A DNA stretch of 64,000 nucleotides, from positions 673,786-737,785 of the forward strand of contig NW_019091472.1 of assembly GCF_001949145.1 (NCBI RefSeq), read 5' to 3'. Each line of letters starts with the position of its first letter. Position 1 is the first letter of the stretch. The notes under the pieces were generated by a model. It saw only the letters and a program-made list of their open reading frames with translations, was not told the origin of the DNA and did not search any database. The position numbers and the translations under genes were made by a program. This document shows positions 1 through 12,099 of the stretch, piece by piece. The stretch is from Acanthaster planci. Taxonomy: Eukaryota > Echinodermata > Asteroidea > Valvatida > Acanthasteridae.

Positions 1-272
1 AACTTGTGTCAAAGAAATGCCAGGACACTGTGATTATTCACAGTTGTGAATTCACTTATGATTATTTAAACTAATATCAGTGGCCATGCAAATACTATGT
101 AAAAGGTAAAATAGTGAAATCTATCCCCTTTAACCCTACCAATTTTGTATTGTCTTTTGCAACAGCAAACCTGTAGCTTTTAAAACAACTGGTGCCCTAT
201 TAAGCACATGTTTTGTTCTTTGTTTTCCAACCTCCCCCTAATTAAGGAAACCATGCCTTGTCATTTACAAAC
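1..272 (-). other. Intron following the first CNBH-domain exon (partial)
   Basis: Downstream flank of the ERG exon that ends at 273. The donor reads CTAG|GTTTGT on the minus strand, and the intron continues past the left edge. No frame here matches the next expected ERG exon (the second half of the cyclic-nucleotide-binding homology domain), so that exon must lie left of the window. I see nothing else in it. Confidence 0.8.
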
Positions 273-525
273 CTAGTATTGCTAAGACCACATCATCTTT
301 AAGGATCTCAATAGATCCTCGGCAGATGAAATACAGTGCAGAGAGCACATCACCCCGATGAATTAAGGTGTCTCCTGGCGGAGCATGGGTAGTCTTGAAC
401 TTCATGGAAAATGCTCGCAGACAACCTGGGCTGGCCCCTTTGAATGCCGCGCAGTTGTTAAGGAGGTTACGGTTCAGGTGAAGGCAGATATCAGCTTGCA
501 GGCATTCTGGGAAGCTTTTGAGAAC
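273..525 (-). CDS. erg: ERG-type K+ channel exon: C-linker end and first part of the CNBH domain
   Basis: Exon of 253 nt, phase 0 in and phase 1 out, with acceptor ccttgccag|GTT and donor CTAG|GTTTGT. It encodes 84 residues beginning [18 protein letters not shown] and containing [18 protein letters not shown], then RGSIEIL and VVLAILG. This is the ERG cyclic-nucleotide-binding homology domain, which in this family does not bind cyclic nucleotides in the usual way but packs against the N-terminal PAS domain to slow channel closing (established for vertebrate ERG). From memory, human KCNH2 exon 9 has the same length, 253 nt. It joins the exon at 4278-4477 in frame. The protein acts in the plasma membrane, with this part in the cytoplasm. 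The C-terminal remainder is outside the window. Confidence 0.95.
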
Positions 526-830
526 CTGGCAAGGAAAGGAAATGAACAAATGTATTGGTAAACGGACAATGCAGTGTGCTTCATATGGAAAATTCTAGTT
601 CATTCAATAAGCTTATTGAGAAAACAATGACTTTGGGGGATATTAATCACAACATGGCCTTGGCAGTGGGTGTCTGTTTCAAAATTCTTTGACCAAAACG
701 ACCTTTACTTGGCCGTTGAGAACACTTTCCATGAAATAGTCCCATTTCAGACCGTTTCTCTTAAAGGCATATAAATCTACGCTCAAGTGGATTTCTACCT
801 GATGATAAATTTCATTTCTGTTCATCCAAC

Positions 831-1034
831 ACTGCATTTAGCACCAATTACAGGATGAAGTGAAAATTAAAACACTGAAGAAATGTTCACTTTTATAAAT
901 GGGAGGAAAACCCCAGACAAATATTCAAGAGAAACCAATGGAATCACGTAGGGACTAAAAACCCAATGCACATGCTGACCTAGGTGGGATATGAACCTTG
1001 GCCACAGAAGTGGAAGGCAAGGAAAGAGCCCCTA
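831..1034 (-). repeat. tRNA-derived SINE, copy 1 (degraded)
   Basis: Read on the minus strand, this has a promoter-like head (ggctctttccttgccttcc, then ggttcatatccc at the B-box position). The body reads gtgcattgggtttttagtccc and ggttttcctcccat, and the tail cacttcatcctgtaattgg. The same order of words occurs at 23314-23540 and, in reverse orientation, at 48311-48512. The B box is degenerate (GGTTCATATCC against GGTTCGANNCC). The tail resembles the 3' ends that SINEs borrow from L2/CR1-type LINEs. Boundaries are approximate because no clear target-site duplication is visible. Confidence 0.7.
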
Positions 1035-3441
1035 GACTCCCAAAGATCATGTTATTTTCAAATGAAAACATACCTCTAACATTCTGCTTTCCGGACCACC
1101 ATTTCTTATTATGTACTGTGACAAACTCAAAAGAAAATGTGTTCCTAACTGCTGAAACTTTTGGAATAAGAAGCAGGAAGATCTTCTCAGTTTAAAATTT
1201 GAGACTTGTTTTGCTTATTTGGTCACTTAAACAGATTCTTAAATTCAATTTCAAGACTTATTTTAGAAGGAGGGTCATGGAACCTCTAAAAAAAACCAGA
1301 TGACACACCTTTTATGTAAGAATGTGGATAGTATGTTTGTTAAATATAGCATGACTGTTTCAGGAAAAATCAATATTAGGGATGAATTCCGATGCATGTG
1401 TTTTGCACATACTGTACACTGGAAGATGACTGTACCGTCTAGCTACCAATGGCTTCCTCATCTCATCAGTCACTATTGATTTTTAGCAGCAATGCAGGCA
1501 ATCTATGGGGGAGGGAATCACATTGCTGCCTGCACGGTGGCCTTGTGATGATGACAGAAATCTACTTTCAAAGGTTCTTTTCAGAGAGATTTCTGCTGAC
1601 TTTCCAACTGTAATGTGTAAACAGATTTGGACAGCCAGAGGCTTTGATTGCTGGGAAAGATTGCTGTTCTTGTCAAACTTTTTACACACAAAATCTGTTG
1701 AGAGCAGAATGAGAGAAGAGACAGTAGACACCTCTAGACCAGTGCTTGGATTGATCGGCAGATTCATGGGCCAATATGATGGGTTTGTCTGTCTGCTGGG
1801 CCCGGGGAGCTGACTGTGAAAAGGGCATTTGATTATTACTGCACCCTGTGCATAAGCAGCACTGACGGCAAGCATGCAGGACTCGGGGAAAAATGCATAC
1901 TGGGCTAATTTGATTTCTTTTAACATTTGTAAGCTTTCGTGCTGTTAAAAAAAATTTCAAGCTGAAAGGACAGAACTAAAGCTGTGTCATCCTATTTCCA
2001 TTACAACTGAAACTGAAACACTACATTTGAAGTTGAGGTTCTATGACTCATAAGATGACTTTCATTTGTCACTGCAGTGTGTACTCATTCGGCCTTCTTG
2101 CCCTACTCAATTTGTGCCTCTGGCCTTGATACCTGATTATAAATAGCCTTGGTGTCCTATTTGAACATTATCTTAAGGCCATTATGTCCTAGATTGGGGA
2201 TCTAATGTCATGGCACCCTGCAAGGCTTTGAAATGGACCTTTCCCATGAAATATGCAAATAAGGTAGGAGCATGCACATTACCACCACTGGTTGGCAAAG
2301 TTGCTTAAATCTGTGATCTAATAATACAAATGCGCAACTATGACCACATACACACCATTTCTGTTTTAGTATAGTTCACACGAATGCCAAACTTACAGAC
2401 TAAGAATTGTTACTCTCCAACCTCAGGACACTGAAAACTTCACTTAGTTTAAAAAAGCGTGCTCAAGTATCTGGCAAAGTCTGTAATACAGTTTGGATTG
2501 ACCCTCACCACACCAGGTTATGGTTACAGCAGCTCCCCTACACTGCCAACAGTGTTGATGGCCGTGCTTGCCAACCAGTGGTAGTAGCATGCATGCGCCT
2601 GTCTAATTTGCATATTTCTTGGAAAAGGTCCACTGTATTGACAATGACACTTCTAGCTTTCCTGTAGAATGAATGTGTGCACATGTAATTTACATACGTG
2701 ACTTGACCCTGTCAGAATAGGTCATACATGTAGGGCCAATGCCTGCCTGACTCTACTGTCTTTTTCTTCATGATAAGGACATGCTATCATTAAACGCTAT
2801 GATTCTAGCTTAAAAATCGAGGAAAGCAACCAGTTGAGCTTGGTTGTAGTGTAGACTGCCATAACAAAAAAATGCCTGACCCCACTCGGAAGTTTAAAGA
2901 ACAAGAGATTTATTTTGAATCCTGGAGAGTACCCACTCTCCAGTCGTTCATCCAGTGCATCTGGCCACACTCGTGCAATGGTCTATAGATAAATCAAGTG
3001 ATATCCCCGATTTTGTACAGAGCGTCGTTTAAGAACAGTGTCTCCATATAATTGTTATTACCAAGACTCCTGTCATCACCAGAGGGGCCACACTGCAAAT
3101 GAGCAGTGGTAAACCTACCATGGTCACTAAATTCATCTATGTATCTGGTTCATATCGTGTGGCATGATTTCAGTTTAAACAATGCCCACTGCACATTGAG
3201 TTCCATAGACCAAATGGAACCAGAAGCTAACACACTTGAGTATTCATCCAAAGGGAGCTTGTAATCTGTAGTGCATGTGTGCGAATGAGGAAATCACTTA
3301 CAAATGGGATATCTGAGTGACACTCTGAGGCAGTATGATTCAGGCATGGCTTCTCTTTTTTTTGTACGAGTCCCGAATATTGTGCAGTTCACTGGCTTGT
3401 TTGTTTTTTCAAGATGTATTGAAAAGCAGGAGGTTGTGGGT

Positions 3442-3578
3442 NNNNNNNNNNNNNNNNNNNNNNNNNNNNNNNNNNNNNNNNNNNNNNNNNNNNNNNNNNN
3501 NNNNNNNNNNNNNNNNNNNNNNNNNNNNNNNNNNNNNNNNNNNNNNNNNNNNNNNNNNNNNNNNNNNNNNNNNNNNNN
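3442..3578. other. Assembly gap (137 N)
   Basis: A run of 137 undetermined bases inside an ERG intron. No exon is missing from the deduced protein at this point, because the exons on either side join in phase. Confidence 1.
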
Positions 3579-4152
3579 TTGTTTGTTTTTGTTTGATAGT
3601 CTCATTGCTTCTAAATGTGGGAGCAAAAGTGTGGCAGAACAGTTTTAAACTGCGGGTATTTTAGAAATGGGTAAGAGCTTGGGGATGATAGCGGGCTGGC
3701 CAAAGGCATTACTTGTGTCTCAAAGGTATGGTGTGGGATGCATCTGTAACACGTTTAGGGTGTGTCCCAATCTGGAACAAATATGTAATTTCGTGGCAGG
3801 AAAGCTTGTTGTGACAATGCAGTTATTTATTTTTTCGTCTTTTACAGTAATTCAACACTTTCACATTTCAGTCTTACTGGCCTGAAACACAAAGTGTTAA
3901 CTTTTGTGTCATGTTGTAGTCCATAACAAGTTCAACCACAAGCCCAATAACAAGACAGGAAACAGGGTAACCAATGACAGAGGGTGTCCACTAAGGAATG
4001 CTTTTGTCACAGTTCATTTGAATAGTTTATGACCTGGCTTAAATCAATTGGATGACTTGTGATGGACGTGTGGCAGACTGGGCTACAACACTGCTCTTGT
4101 GATGTGAGATACTGTTTTATATCCTTTCCAAAAGGCACCATCGATAGTGCTT

Positions 4153-4178
4153 TAGTTATCACACGCGTGTGATAACTA
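4153..4178. repeat. Perfect 26-bp palindrome
   Basis: The sequence is its own reverse complement from tagttatcacacg at 4153-4165 to its mirror at 4166-4178, with no mismatch and no spacer. It lies about 100 bp on the downstream side of the ERG C-linker exon. It could be a solo relic of a small inverted-repeat transposon or a symmetric protein-binding site. The sequence alone does not decide between these. Confidence 0.85.
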
Positions 4179-4241
4179 GATGTCCATTGAGTGTAGAAAA
4201 CACAACATGTAGGTCCCAAATCACAAAGGTAACAAATGTCA

Positions 4242-5821
<1,580 letters not shown>

Positions 5822-6212
5822 ATCCGATCAACATGACACAAATGGAAAATATTTTTTCTGAGTTGGTGTTGGGTGAGACATTGCCAAATCCCACGCTGGT
5901 CAGACTGCTGAATGTGAAATACAATGCTGTAATGTACTTGGACTCTATTGTAGTCTCGTTAAAAGACGTTTTAGTCTTTCGGGCTAGGTCATCTAGCCAG
6001 CCAATGTTGTTGTTGTTCTTGTCCATTCCCTTTTCAACTTGCCCAATAGCAAACCAGATACAGGCCAGCCAATGAGCAATGAGGGCAAATATGCACATGA
6101 GCAGAAGGAGCACTGCAGCCCCATACTCCGAGTAGCGATCCAGTTTTCGCGCAACTCTGACAAGTCGTAGAAGGCGGGCTGTTTTCAGAAGACCAATGAG
6201 GGTAGTGGATTG
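5822..6212 (-). CDS. erg: ERG-type K+ channel exon: S4, S5, pore helix, selectivity filter and most of S6
   Basis: Exon of 391 nt, phase 0 in and phase 1 out, with acceptor ttatgtgcag|CAATCC and donor GGAT|GTAAGTA. It encodes 130 residues. In order these are [20 protein letters not shown] (the S4 voltage sensor with regularly spaced arginines), [20 protein letters not shown] (S5), an extracellular turret with IGWL and an N-glycosylation sequon [22 protein letters not shown] (pore helix and filter) and [12 protein letters not shown] (S6). SVGFGN with the following VS is the ERG/EAG-type filter. The serine equivalent to human S631, needed for fast C-type inactivation, is kept. From memory, human KCNH2 exon 7 is 388 nt, so this exon is one codon longer, probably in the asparagine-rich turret (KNNNN). 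Confidence 0.98.
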
Positions 6213-6848
6213 CTGCACATAAGGAAGGAAAAAAAATCTTAATTGATCAGTAAAAAATGAATGGACTTATCAATATTCATAGGCAGTCAATGGTTATGTT
6301 ACTCTCGGGGGGGGGCATGATCCATTGAATCCCAACAGGATAGTACACATATAAAAAAGCATGACAACATTATAGTTTACGTTTCGGTCGGGAGGGGCCT
6401 CCACAGTTTGTATGCAATGATTGTCTGGCAGATTCTGACAATTAATGCTATTCCATCAGTTCCTGACTTGCTGATTTCATTGATTAAGTGCCGAAGTCGG
6501 GATGCATTTACATTGAACTGAATGGCTGTGAAAAGAGTTGTCATCGGCTGTTAGGATGACTTGTAGGTACTGAATTTTTCAATGGCAGTGAGAATCCAAG
6601 GGGCAAACCCATATAAGTAAGACATCCCACATTGGATGCCCCCTTTTCACGAATGCTGAATCCGCAACTGTTATTACAGCCTATCTGAAGCAACAACAGT
6701 AAATGCTTACTTACTGACCATAACACTAGACAGTGGTGTCATGCGTCATTAAATGCCAAACCAGTGAACAAAATACTTGTAGATATATTCTACAGATACA
6801 AATTTTGCAGGTAAAGGCCACAATCTTATCAGTGGTTAAGCAACACAC
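6213..6848 (-). other. ERG intron between S3 and S4 exons
   Basis: Intron of 636 bp, phase 0. It contains a run of nine G at 6307-6315. I see nothing else of note. Confidence 0.85.
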
Positions 6849-7114
6849 CTTGTCATTACCACCAAAGAGGAGAAGATCAAATGGAATAGCGGCTACTGCA
6901 TCGATCAGAAACCATCCTTTGAAGTAGTGCACAGCAATCTTTCCTGGGTTGGACACCACCTCATCATTCTTATTCACGTAGGTTGTGCGAAAATTGATGA
7001 GAATATCAATAATGAACATGACATCCACCATCAGGTCAATCACGGTCAGTGGATCACTGTAGCGTTCAGCGCCAGACCGAGATTCAGGGTTTTTGTCCAG
7101 AGCTGCTTTCTCAG
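6849..7114 (-). CDS. erg: ERG-type K+ channel exon: S1-S2 linker end, S2 and S3
   Basis: Exon of 266 nt, phase 1 in and phase 0 out, with acceptor tcttcgtcaag|CTGAG and donor GACAAG|GTGTGT. It encodes about 26 linker residues ([20 protein letters not shown]), then [40 protein letters not shown] and [20 protein letters not shown]. The S2 acidic residues that pair with S4 arginines in ERG channels (D in IDL, D in VDV, D in IIDI) are all present. The extracellular linker lacks the two closely spaced cysteines of the vertebrate ERG linker (ECGYAC in human KCNH2). In human KCNH2 this region and S1 are in one exon. Here they are split by a 4.1-kb intron. Confidence 0.96.
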
Positions 7115-7781
7115 CTTGACGAAGAGAATATAAGAAATTTACAAAAAAATTATAAAAATGGAATTTAAATGTACATGTATATGTTTATATCAAGTGTTGG
7201 AAAGCTGTTGAACAGTTGTTGGGAAATTAAATGCCCCTCTTCATGAACAACATTCAATAAAATAAATACAGTAAATGACATATCCCCATATTTCCATTCT
7301 TCACACTGCATTGCATGAATACTGTAATTTGCAGGTGAATTGTTGAAGGCCTTCGGTTGCTGCATGTGTTAAAAATCTTGCCCCTTTTAAAAATCCTTTA
7401 TCTGAGAATAACATGACACCGACTTTCACTAAGAAAGAAGTAACTCAATCTATATTAAAACTGCAAGCGGAATGAACATGTATACAATTGAAATATAGTG
7501 AATATATTGAAATGCGGGTGTCCCATTTGTTATGGAGAACTGAAAGGAAAAATAAGAGCAAATGAGCTTTTGCCTGTTAGCCACTACCAGGCATGATATA
7601 CTTGTCTTGCAATCTATGATCTGATATTTTGTTTAGAAAGGTATATTTTATAAAGATTTGCAAATTCTGATATATTATTTTGATGTCCAGCAAGTAAAAC
7701 TTGAGACTATGCATGGTGGAAGTACTAAATACAAGGTTTGCAGTAACATGTGACTAATTCTTTTTTTGGGTGAGTGTATGT

Positions 7782-7797
7782 GGTTCTGAAAAGAACC
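7782..7797 (-). other. Histone-mRNA-type 3' stem-loop, copy 1
   Basis: Read on the minus strand this is GGTTCTTTTCAGAACC: a 6-bp perfect stem around a TTTC-type loop, which fits the consensus of the metazoan replication-dependent histone 3' stem-loop. It is followed by ACATACACTCACCC and then AAAAAAAGAATTAG, an A-rich stretch at the distance where a histone downstream element is expected. No histone reading frame is visible upstream (8000-7800 on this strand). It may be a relic, or a hairpin shared by a repeat family. A second copy with the same flanks lies at 47204-47219. Confidence 0.5.
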
Positions 7798-9620
7798 AGA
7801 CGTCTCACTCAGCAGTTTGAATTGTGTGCTCTTTGGCCTTCAGCTCAGGGGAAGAATCCAGCAAACATGATGCCCATGCAACATATCTAGGCGTAAAAGT
7901 GTGATGGGTTGGTATTAAACTGAAACTAAATAGGGGCCTAATGATGATAATGGACCAAGCTGAACCATTATCATCCCCATAATATAAGTAGTGTATGAGA
8001 CAGAACATTTCATGATGTAAGACGTAATTAATTATAAATGTACTGGGCGGTAGTTCAATCAATCAAAAGTTGAAGTCCCCTTCCACAAAATGCATTTTTG
8101 ATGCTAGCACATTTTGTGCAGTATATCTCACTTTCATTTGTCATTTGGGGAAGCGGACCCCTACAAACCCATTGGAAATCATCACAAACTATAAGGGAAA
8201 ACCTGGCCAGAAAAACACACTGACTAGGTTCACTGTTTGAACTTGAGTAAAACAAGTCGAGGGTGAGATCTGTACTCTCTCAGAAAGTCTAAACCTTCTT
8301 CCAGTCAAGCACTTGATCCAATGTGTGTCAGACTGAAATAGTAATTCTGGGGAAGACTGATACATAAAGACACAACCTTGTCACACACTGCCGCAACCCA
8401 GAAGCAGAACATGTCATGTATCCTCCAAAAATAAAATGCACTGTGTCACAGACAGCACAATTCCAAGCAACAAACCACACATACTTAAACAGGTAAGTCA
8501 ATCTTTTGGAAAGATTCACTTCCTTCAGTAAGCATAAATCTTAACACAACAGAAATATCCTCTCTTGTGATGCGCGGATGCATATGTATGAAAAGAATTT
8601 CTGCAAGACAACCATTCCAGAGGTATGTTTCTTTGTTTCACATGAATGTGTGGTTAAGACATGCCATGCATACAATGCTAGAAATTAACTTAACCCAAAA
8701 ACAAAAACAAAACAAACCCTTAAAGATGACTTGATTGAATAGGACCTACATCCTATATTGGACAAATCCACCACAGTGACTACAAACTTCCAGGAGGTTT
8801 TGGTATGCCCTGAATCTCCAACTTGAACTTCAACTTTCCAGTCAGCCGTAAATGTAATTTTGTCTGGGTGGTATAAACCTTCTTCAGTCTTGAAAAAGTT
8901 GCCAAACCTCCAAATGGATTGCTGAGAATCTGGAAGGGTTAACATTAAGGACTTCCTCTCCCTGCTTGCAAAGAAAATTTGTACAGGTCCTAAATTTTCT
9001 CTCCAGCCTTTCACTATAGTTTTTTTCTGAAGATGCAAGAGACAGATACTGTTTTCTGTTATTGTATAGTCCTTAGATTACATACTACAGGCACACAGCA
9101 TGTCACAATCCTGCACTCACGTGTCGCTGAATAGACCACTTTTTCATAACATGAATAGCATATTTGCAACAAAACACCACTGGTTCACAACAACAGGATG
9201 TGATCATTCTAATGTATGTACATTATTGCCTTCAAGCTGAGGCAATCTTAACTTACCTTCTCGACTGGAATAAACAGGTGCAGAATACGAAATAAAGCAT
9301 ATTTTCAGCTACCTGTTTGTTAGTCCAATCTTCTCTGCCTTTGTGTCTCTCTATATGTCTTATATTCTTGTGCATACATCATGATGAATATCAGTTTGTT
9401 TCTATTCAATAACTTTAAGCTTTTTAAAGGACATTTTGCCAAAGGTTTTTGATTTGTTTTCAACATGTCCATCTACTCTTTTGTCATTTGCTTATTTCGT
9501 TGCCCAATTTCTCACTTCTCACATTTATTAAACTTAAATCATCAGCCTATGGTATATGGGGAAACTGACAAGGTACATGTACTTACATATTAATTACATA
9601 TGAAGATGAATAAAGAAATC

Positions 9621-9692
9621 GTCTGGAGCAGGATTTGAACCTATAACCTCCGGAACACTGCAACGGAGCTCTCCCAACTGAGCTATCCAACC
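9621..9692 (-). pseudogene. Degenerate tRNA-like sequence (SINE head or tRNA pseudogene)
   Basis: On the minus strand a 72-nt cloverleaf-like sequence starts GGTTGGATAGCTCAGTTGGG (a good A box) and carries GGTTCAAATCC (a good B box). The acceptor arm pairs at most positions, and the D stem GCTC/GAGC and T stem are largely intact. The anticodon stem is broken: only three of five pairs form, and C replaces the invariant T before the anticodon (nominal AGT). No canonical isotype can be trusted. It could be the promoter head of a SINE. The foldback at 9718-9871 starts 25 bp from its 5' end. Confidence 0.65.
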
Positions 9693-9717
9693 TTAAGTTC
9701 CCAGCTCTTCCATTTGT

Positions 9718-9871
9718 TTCACAATAATGCACCTCCAAGAGTTTGCAACGCGGTTGCCAATCATAGTGCGCAAAGTTTGTTGACCCAATGCGCATTTGGA
9801 AAGGGTCAACGGATTTCACACGTTATGATTGGCCAATGTGCTACAAACTCTTGAAGGTGCACTATTGTGAA
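9718..9871. mobile_element. Foldback (MITE-like) element with 69-bp inverted repeats
   Basis: The left arm 9718-9786 (ttcacaataatgcacctcca ... gttgaccc) and right arm 9803-9871 (gggtcaac ... gaaggtgcactattgtgaa) are imperfect reverse complements of equal length, with a 16-base spacer. Shared blocks include caagagttt, gccaatcat and the ends ttcacaat/attgtgaa. There is no coding capacity and I cannot see a convincing target-site duplication. The structure is typical of short nonautonomous DNA elements. The superfamily is not assignable by eye. Confidence 0.75.
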
Positions 9872-10014
9872 TCGCCTGAATTAGCTAAATATTTATGATA
9901 CTCAAACCATGTGCTCTAAATTTAAATTGAAGTAAACATCCACAAATGTCTGTACCTATGACAAGTTTAGCAGACTGATTTGACAGAGGATAAATGTGGC
10001 CAAGTAATGTTTAA

Positions 10015-10162
10015 AACCAGTCAGCGATAAACGTGGTCCATGAATCTGGACAACCAGTCAGCGATAAACATGGTCCATGAATCTGGACAACCAGTCAGCG
10101 ATAAACATGGTCCATGAATCTGGACAACCAGTCAGCGATAAACATGGTCCATGAATCTGGAC
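10015..10162. repeat. Tandem array, four units of 37 bp
   Basis: Four head-to-tail copies of a 37-bp unit beginning aaccagtcagcgataaac, at 10015-10051, 10052-10088, 10089-10125 and 10126-10162. They are identical except for one base in the first unit (acgtgg instead of acatgg). The near-identity points to a recent expansion, and the copy number is probably polymorphic. Confidence 0.95.
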
Positions 10163-11249
10163 AAAAATATCTGCTTTTGCATTCATTTAAAAATTCAATT
10201 AAAAAAAAGACAATATGAAGCTTACAAAAAATTCAGAAGAAAACTGTTTCTATAATGTAAAGTAAAATGTCATCTAAAAGAGTTTTTAAAAGACTTTGTT
10301 AAGAGTGCATCTTTATGATTGAGGTTAAAAGCTTGCAGTTAAAATGTAGTTCGTACAGTATGCTAGATACATCTACATACAGTAAATGTGTTAAAGTTAA
10401 TTAAAGTGGAATTAAATGAATCAGCACACCGGTCCATTGGCTTACACTGTGGAGACATTCAGCTCTCGTAACTAAGCACAGTCAAATAATGGTGGCTGGA
10501 TAGCTCATCAAACCTCCATGGCCAAACGCTAATCAATTCAGAGCTTTCCAACAATCTTTTAACACTGTGTTCTACAGTCAGTTTCCTTTATACACTTTGG
10601 TCTATTAACTAATGCTATTACTAAACTGTTCCAGAGTGAATGTGTGTGGATTTCTGCAAAATTGGTTGAACGTGCCAGTATTTAATAAAAAAAGGTTTGC
10701 ATAATGATGACTAACATGCAGGGACAGGTTATCTAATAGGCAGAAGTATATAGCCACAGCATAAAGTAATACATGTACATTGGCCAAGAAGCCTACAAAA
10801 AATTTTAAGGCCTATAGTACTACAATGCGCTTCTCTCTTTGAATTTTTGATTTTTCAAACTGCATGTAGCTGGTACATGTACATATCTTATGAAATGTGA
10901 GGCTCCAGTGTTTAACAATGCTGCGAAAATGGTGCTGGTATTCATGAATGAGTAGGGCTTAGAGGGAACACTGGTGCCCAGGGCCAACAGTATACTGACA
11001 TATATATGCATATACTTTGAATTCAGGAGGGACAAATAGAACATAAAATAGCAAGGACTGCAGCAGATTCCAGTTCACTTTTTTCTGGCATCATGGTGTG
11101 GTTCAAGATAATCTAACTTAAAAATTATGCTGTGAACAATGGTAACATCAAGTCAGGTACAACTGACACATTGTCCCGATTGGATTTCTACTTATTTGGA
11201 AAGGTTAACTTTAATAGCGAAATGGAAGTAGCCCCTATAAAAAGCATAC

Positions 11250-11430
11250 CTGGCCGCTCCAGCAGGAAGGCCGCATTGTAAGGTGTCACGATAGCTGTGT
11301 AGATGACCAAGAGGAGAATGATCCAATCCCACACGGCCTTGAAGGGTGAATAGTGAAGGATTGTCCATTTGTGAATGCGTGGGGACTGTAGTTTATACTC
11401 AGGAAGCACATCAGGCCCCAGGGAAAGCAC
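11250..11430 (-). CDS. erg: ERG-type K+ channel exon: pre-S1 segment and S1 (first exon shared by both isoforms)
   Basis: Exon of 181 nt, phase 0 in and phase 1 out, with acceptor tttgattag|GTGCTT and donor CCAG|GTATGC. It encodes [40 protein letters not shown] and [34 protein letters not shown] is the signature of ERG-subfamily channels just before S1, and the VWDW aspartate in S1 is present. In human KCNH2 this same VLSLG boundary is where the full-length (1a) and short (1b) isoforms converge. Here too, both the linker exon ending at 47455 (SKVSQ) and the alternative first exon ending at 28844 join it in phase 0. Confidence 0.97.
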
Positions 11431-11797
11431 CTAATCAAAACAGAAATGGCAATGATTATGACAATCCTCATTGGGGTCTTTGGAGAACAACAAATCTCAG
11501 TGTTTGGTACAGTGTATGTGGGAGTATGGTGAGATGCAGACAGACAGTGAAGACAGTAAACAACTGGAAGAATAGGTTTCTCCTTTATCCAAGTAAGAAG
11601 GTAAATTAATTCTCTGCATTAAGTACAAATAATACTGAGCTAGGTAATGGAAATCCTTGGCAAGGGGAAAAATGTAATATGGCAGAAAATATAAGGGGAT
11701 CTCTCCTTCCCTCTGAGGGTTAATAATGTTTCTGGTATCTTTTAATTGCTAAATACCAAATTATAATCAAGGCACTTGTTTGTCACTTCAGCAAACT

Positions 11798-12043
11798 AAG
11801 GCCGTTTTCCAATACTCAACTCCGTCTCCGTCTGAGGCTTCGTTCCCAAAACCAATTCCCGATTGTGGGCCTGAAGTGTTTAAATTACATTGGATTACGA
11901 TAATTTTTGGCTTTCTTGCATCTTATTTGATGTTCTGTGGCACTATTAGACTGATTACTGTGCTTACAGCTTCAAAGTCGGCTAGTAAAAAAACAGTTGA
12001 AGCCTGAGACGGAGCCAAAGTTGATTGGAAAAAACAAGGACTA
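11798..12043. mobile_element. Short inverted-repeat DNA element (MITE), about 245 bp
   Basis: The left end aaggccgttttccaatactc at 11799 continues to gtctgaggcttc at 11842. The right end from gaagcctgagacggagcc to attggaaaaaacaagg (about 11997-12040) is its imperfect reverse complement, giving terminal inverted repeats of about 43 bp. The flanks share ACTA/CTA on both sides, a possible 3-4 bp target duplication. The interior has no transposase. A frame spanning it (11780-12007) is incidental. Confidence 0.7.
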
Positions 12044-12099
12044 TAAGGAACGTATAAAAAAACACAACAAAATTTAATTTGAATTTTGTTGAGATTGTG

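Larger units (their letters stand above)
7115..11249 (-). other. ERG intron in the S1-S2 linker
   Basis: Intron of about 4.1 kb, phase 1. It contains a histone-type stem-loop (7782-7797), a tRNA-like relic (9621-9692), a 69+69-bp foldback (9718-9871) and four tandem 37-bp units (10015-10162). Frames such as 7805-8062 and 8685-9038 show no recognisable domain. Confidence 0.85.
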
